Origin: Amia ocellicauda
Lineage: Eukaryota; Chordata; Actinopteri; Amiiformes; Amiidae
Assembly: GCF_036373705.1 (NCBI RefSeq)
Contig: NC_089852.1
Span: 29,128,707 to 29,192,706 of the forward strand
Direction of reading: 5' to 3'
Length of the DNA: 64,000 nucleotides
The position numbers and the translations under genes were made by a program. A model generated the notes under the pieces. That model saw only the letters and a list, made by a program, of their open reading frames with translations, searched no databases and was not told the DNA's origin. Positions 48,693 to 64,000 of this stretch are shown here, piece after piece (position 1 is the first letter of the stretch; each line of letters starts with the position of its first letter).

Positions 48693-51600
48693 GTTTAAGA
48701 TGAAATGAAATCGATCAAACGGTGGTGTTTTATTAACCCATTGCCAGACAGACACAGTCAGCACAAACAGAAATCTGCAATCACTGAAAAATATATGTAC
48801 ACACACACACACACATTTATTTATATATATTAATAAACACATATATATGTGCAAATATATATGTATATAAAACATTTTTATTAAAAAAATTACAAAAGTA
48901 AAACAATAAGATTCCCATAATTAATAACCATACAACAGTGTACAATAAGTATATTATTAGTGCTTTAGAATTGAAATTTCAAGAATAGTAGTACCAAAAC
49001 AAATTTAATGTACAAATATCAAATATACAAGTCTATGTTATTTCTCCCACTCTTCGTTCCATCCCTTGTTACCTCCCTCCAGATCTCCATGTTTTCAGAG
49101 GTTAAAGCAAGTGTAAAACAAGTAGTGCATGACTAGGTTTCTCTGTGGAGTTTACAAATGGCCAGTACAGGCTTGTATTCAATATCAAAATTCTCCATGG
49201 GTCCTGCCACATAAAACAAGTACCGCAGAATTTAGGAGGGTTTTCTACTTTTTCCCCATTACAATTGGCTAAGAACTTATTGTACCTGTATCATATATGA
49301 CTGTCTTTTCTTGTACCATTCCACATCACATCGGACATGCACTTCAGTGTAGACGTAGACACCAGAGGCTCCAGTAATAATTTAAAGAGATGGATTTGGA
49401 TGTTTCAAAGCTGACAATAATGTGTAGTAATAAGCAAGTCCAAATTTGAGCAAATTGAGTAATTTATGTAGTTTTGATGATAATGTATATTATAAAATAA
49501 TTCCAAATCACTTGTTTGTGGAAATTAGATCGTTCAGCAAAATAAACTAATCTTCACCAACCTTATATAAATAAGGCCTGGGTCTAAAAATTCTTACTTG
49601 AAACACTATGATTTAAATTGATATAATTTCTTTAACTTTGCTTAAATAAATATAAGCATATATATATATATAACTATTATTATTGACAAATTTGACAAAA
49701 TAAACCTAATAAATTGTTGCATCTCTGGCTCTAGTAGAAGTCACAAGGTGACTTCCTATGATGATTCTGATATTTTATTAAGTATTATTAAGTTTCAATA
49801 GCATCCAAAACAACAGATGCATCTGCCCTGCAATAGCAAATTTAGGAAAATTATGGACTCAACTTTGATTATTTGGGGATCTTACTAAGTAAGCAACATG
49901 ATAAACAACCCTTTAAGTAATGGGACAGAAAACCATGTAAATCATTAAGCAAAGAGCACTTGACAAGTGCATACTGTTGCCTTGTGAATCCCAGTGAGGG
50001 GATGCAGTTCACACACAGGAACCTGCACCCCAGCAGATACACTTTCACAGATCAGTTACTACATTGTTCTGAAAGATACATTAAAACAAATAATGACTTA
50101 CAGTAAATTGTGCTACAGGTCAATAATAAAGGAAGGAATCTGACTACTTTAAAACTTTACAGAGTAATTTTAGTGTTAACACACTTCTCCAAGCTTGTAA
50201 AATACAGATGCTGGTGAACCAATATTTACAAGAAATACAATGTGTAACCCTGCACAACTCTCAGGACATGACAAGGGGAGTCTGTAAATATCAAAACATA
50301 TAAACAGACAACAGGTACAGTGTCAGAGAAAGCAGACAGGACCATGCAACATCCCCTACCTCCCTTCACCCCCACAATGTTTCTGCTCCACTTCTTCTTT
50401 GGTAGGATGAACTACAATATCACATTACCACACCAATAAACTGAACATAAATTCTATGGCTGAAGTCCCTAATCCCACAATCTGTCAATGAAGACTGTAT
50501 TCACTTTAAGAAAGCTTATGTCAAACACTTTACACCATTAAATATGTAGAATGTTTTTCACAAATTTAGAGTCTAGTTACTTTCCCCTTCATTTTATACC
50601 TGACTTGATCTCCCTAGATCACTTCACCAGTTAATTCAAGTTAATGAGGGCTTTGGTCACTTTGGTCAGTTTCTTTTAATATTCTGTAATGAAAACAAAG
50701 GATTGATTGATCCTCAGAGACTACAGGAATAAGATGCTGTACCCAGCGATCCATACGTTTGTTTTGTTCAAATGTACGATGTGAGAAATGGCTGGTTATT
50801 TTACCATGCATATTGACCAGCATCAACTTGTTATCGGTATTAGAAACTGATCCGAATTTCATACTGAATTTGTCATGCCCCAAGCTTTTCAGTGACACCA
50901 AGTGGGAATGCAGTAATAAAATACAGATCTATTGTTCTTTTTTTAGAAAAAGAAGCACATTTAGATCAAGAATCATACACTGAGGTGCTTTCTCTGGATA
51001 TCAGCACAGGCTGATACACAACAGCAACATGGCATCAACACACAGCACACTACCATACAGGGTCATCTAAGAGGGGGGAAAAGGCAGGAGAGGGATTGCC
51101 AGAGAGGATTTATGGAATTTACTAAGGGCAACCATAGCATCTGATGACTAATAACCTACATTATCATTTGGGATTAAAATTTTTGGCTGTTTGTTAATGC
51201 CCGCCAAAATTAAGTTTGGACTGTGGACTAAGTTACTCAACTCTTGCTGCAGAACATTTTACCACACCATACTTATAAAGCATGCCCTTTCCTTGCAAAT
51301 CCCACCACCACTGTTTTAGAAAGGGGAATAACAGTCTGCCAATATTTCACCATGATATTTTCTTGTTAGAAAGAAAGCAGATGTGCATCTGTGTCAGTGT
51401 TTTATGAATGTTATCCAATGATAATGACCTGTGTAGAATCAACCCAACGACGTTATTGGTTCAGCTCAGACAGGATTGAGGTTCAGTAGTCTGGATCTTT
51501 TGATTCTCTGAGCTCACAGTAAAACCTGAAACAAAGCAGATATTTCCTGCTTGCTTGATAGTCCAGTCTTCCCAGTCCACAATGGAGGCCTTCCGTGGAT

Positions 51601-52052
51601 CAGACTATACTGCATTTGGCCTCTCACAGTTTGAGTCTTCGTACCATAGCCGAGGTGACACTCTGGATGGGCACAGCTCTTATGCTGGATTGAAGCTGGA
51701 GTCTCTTGGCTCCCCCCAATACCCAAAGAGCAATGCCATTGTGTTCACGATGTCTTTCTTCCTTTCTGTCCCTGGGGTTTGTCAATTATAGAAGGCACAT
51801 TACAATAGGAGAGCTGGCACATGAAGAAGAGATGTCCTAAAGCATCCTAGGCAGTGGTGTCACCTGCTTCCCTGGATAGAAAAAGTTAAAACCTGGGCAA
51901 CATTGTGGCACACTGCTTTTACAACCACGGCTCCTTGCCATACAGGTCCAGCCTGTAAAATATGGCTTCTTTGACAGTTATGACAGTTCGGAGTTCACAG
52001 TCTCCCCAGCTACCCTCGTAGTGTCTGGGTCATGGATCATGCCCTAGTACTG
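48693..52052. other. AT-rich region downstream of ERBB2; includes its 3' UTR
   Basis: Contains CA and TA microsatellite tracts (48797-48816 and nearby) and otherwise AT-rich sequence. The ERBB2 3' UTR must occupy the right part, but I could not fix a poly(A) site. A minus-strand open frame at 50641-50901 has no family resemblance. No tRNA or other RNA gene was recognised. Confidence 0.4.
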
Positions 52053-62944
<10,892 letters not shown>

Positions 62945-64000
62945 CTGTGAAGACATACAAAGAAACACAGCAGTCAAACTTTCAAACTTTTATTAGTGAT
63001 GCACCTGAAAGGCCTGTTGCTTTCTGCCTAGCTATTGCCAGCAATATATGGGCAAATTATTTTCCAAAAGCAGAACATTGCCCAAGCAGAAAACCATGCT
63101 TTACAGACCACCTGACAAAACCAATCCGACAAGAAAGCTTTACTTTACCCATAAATAACCCATTTACAACTCATGTATAACACAAGGGGCTCTTAGTATT
63201 CTGTGCTGAATATCATTCCTAATCATCCCTTTTTATGCAGGCTTTGGGGGAAAGGGAAATGCAAACACTGTGGTGTTAGAGGACCTCTACAAATTGTTTA
63301 CAAAGTTTAAATTGTGCAAACTCTCAACTCTCTGATTGTGACACATGGCAAGGGACTGGCAGATCCGATTCGGTGAGTCCACCAAACATCTCAAACTGCA
63401 GAATTAATAAATACATAAAGCAATGGCACAAGAGGCACAGAAGCACATATGCCACAATAAACTAATTTAAAAAATCTTCCATGATGTTTCTGAAAAACTG
63501 ACTAATTACTACAACCATGCAATAAAATCAAAATTAAAAATCAACCAGCTCATAACTTTCTGATGGCAGTAAGGATATTCAAACTACAACGTGTGTAGTT
63601 TAGATCTGGATGCCCTCCAATTATGTTCTATTCCAGGATTTAATGCTGACTGTAAATCAGAAATGGGCAAATCCCATATGCAAAAGAAAATGGCAGAAGA
63701 TTGACATTGAATTAATTTTGGATTAAGACTGAAAAAATAATTCCCAATTTAACACAAAAGGCTAAAAGATATTTGTCAGGTACCAACTCTGTAGATGATT
63801 TTACAGAACAGCGTCAGTCTATGAAATAAGACCGGGTGAATGAACTGATGATGCTTACATTTAACAGCCAAATTTTATGAATAGGGCATTTTCCTTCATG
63901 AATCTGTAAGTGACACTTAATGTGCTGCTTGTGAACAACCTTGCATTATGATGTTATGTTTGTAATATATATGTGACAGTATTGATGGTATGATTTCAGT
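62945..64000 (-). other. ERBB2 intron 12, partial; no exon found
   Basis: AT-rich intronic DNA upstream of exon 13. I looked for exon 12 of ERBB2 on the minus strand and did not find it before the window ends. Confidence 0.55.

Noticed and set aside
50641..50901. 86-codon minus-strand open frame downstream of ERBB2
   Set aside because: No recognisable domain or splice context, and it is compatible with chance in AT-rich sequence.

Overview
This is vertebrate nuclear DNA, almost certainly from a ray-finned fish. The evidence is split genes with GT-AG introns, several Tc1-like DNA transposons, fish-type tRNA-derived SINEs, a Gypsy-type fragment, and coding exons that are close to but clearly distinct from the human proteins. 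I cannot name the species. Three protein-coding genes, all on the minus strand, are recognisable: NPEPPS (5' ten exons, running off the left edge), a divergent member of the TANGO1/cTAGE5 (MIA3/MIA2) family (apparently complete, about 21 exons), and ERBB2 (15 exons from ectodomain subdomain IV to the stop codon, with the 5' part off the right edge). Exon positions were read by eye from homology, splice signals and phase, and the phases agree except at the last junction of the TANGO1/cTAGE5-like gene.

Layout. 1-13.3 kb: NPEPPS exons 10 to 1, with a nearly intact Tc1-like element in intron 4. 13.35-17.45 kb: a 4.1 kb array of about 270 copies of a 15-bp minisatellite, starting only about 130 bp upstream of the NPEPPS start codon. 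17.45-27 kb: a GC-rich patch with CTCF-like motifs, decayed C2H2 zinc-finger sequences, a CpG-rich candidate first exon, a Tc1-like element with a perfect 39-bp hairpin, and a Gypsy protease fragment. 28.4-36.7 kb: the TANGO1/cTAGE5-like gene. 38-45.5 kb: a second copy of the zinc-finger/CpG segment in the same order and orientation; one 1.1 kb block is nearly identical between copies although its flanks have diverged. 45.9-48.7 kb: a decayed hAT-type transposase and a candidate short inverted-repeat element. 48.7-52 kb: mostly AT-rich sequence downstream of ERBB2. 52-63 kb: ERBB2, with Tc1, SINE and other repeats in its introns.

The three genes do not form a pathway. NPEPPS is a cytosolic zinc aminopeptidase, the TANGO1/cTAGE5-like protein is expected at ER exit sites in bulky-cargo export, and ERBB2 is a plasma-membrane receptor tyrosine kinase. 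Their adjacency is a synteny observation. The most notable points are the extra TANGO1/cTAGE5 paralogue, the large minisatellite at the NPEPPS 5' end, the altered ERBB2 C-terminus, the duplicated zinc-finger segment with a block of unusually high identity, and a 25-bp microinversion within a zinc-finger tail.
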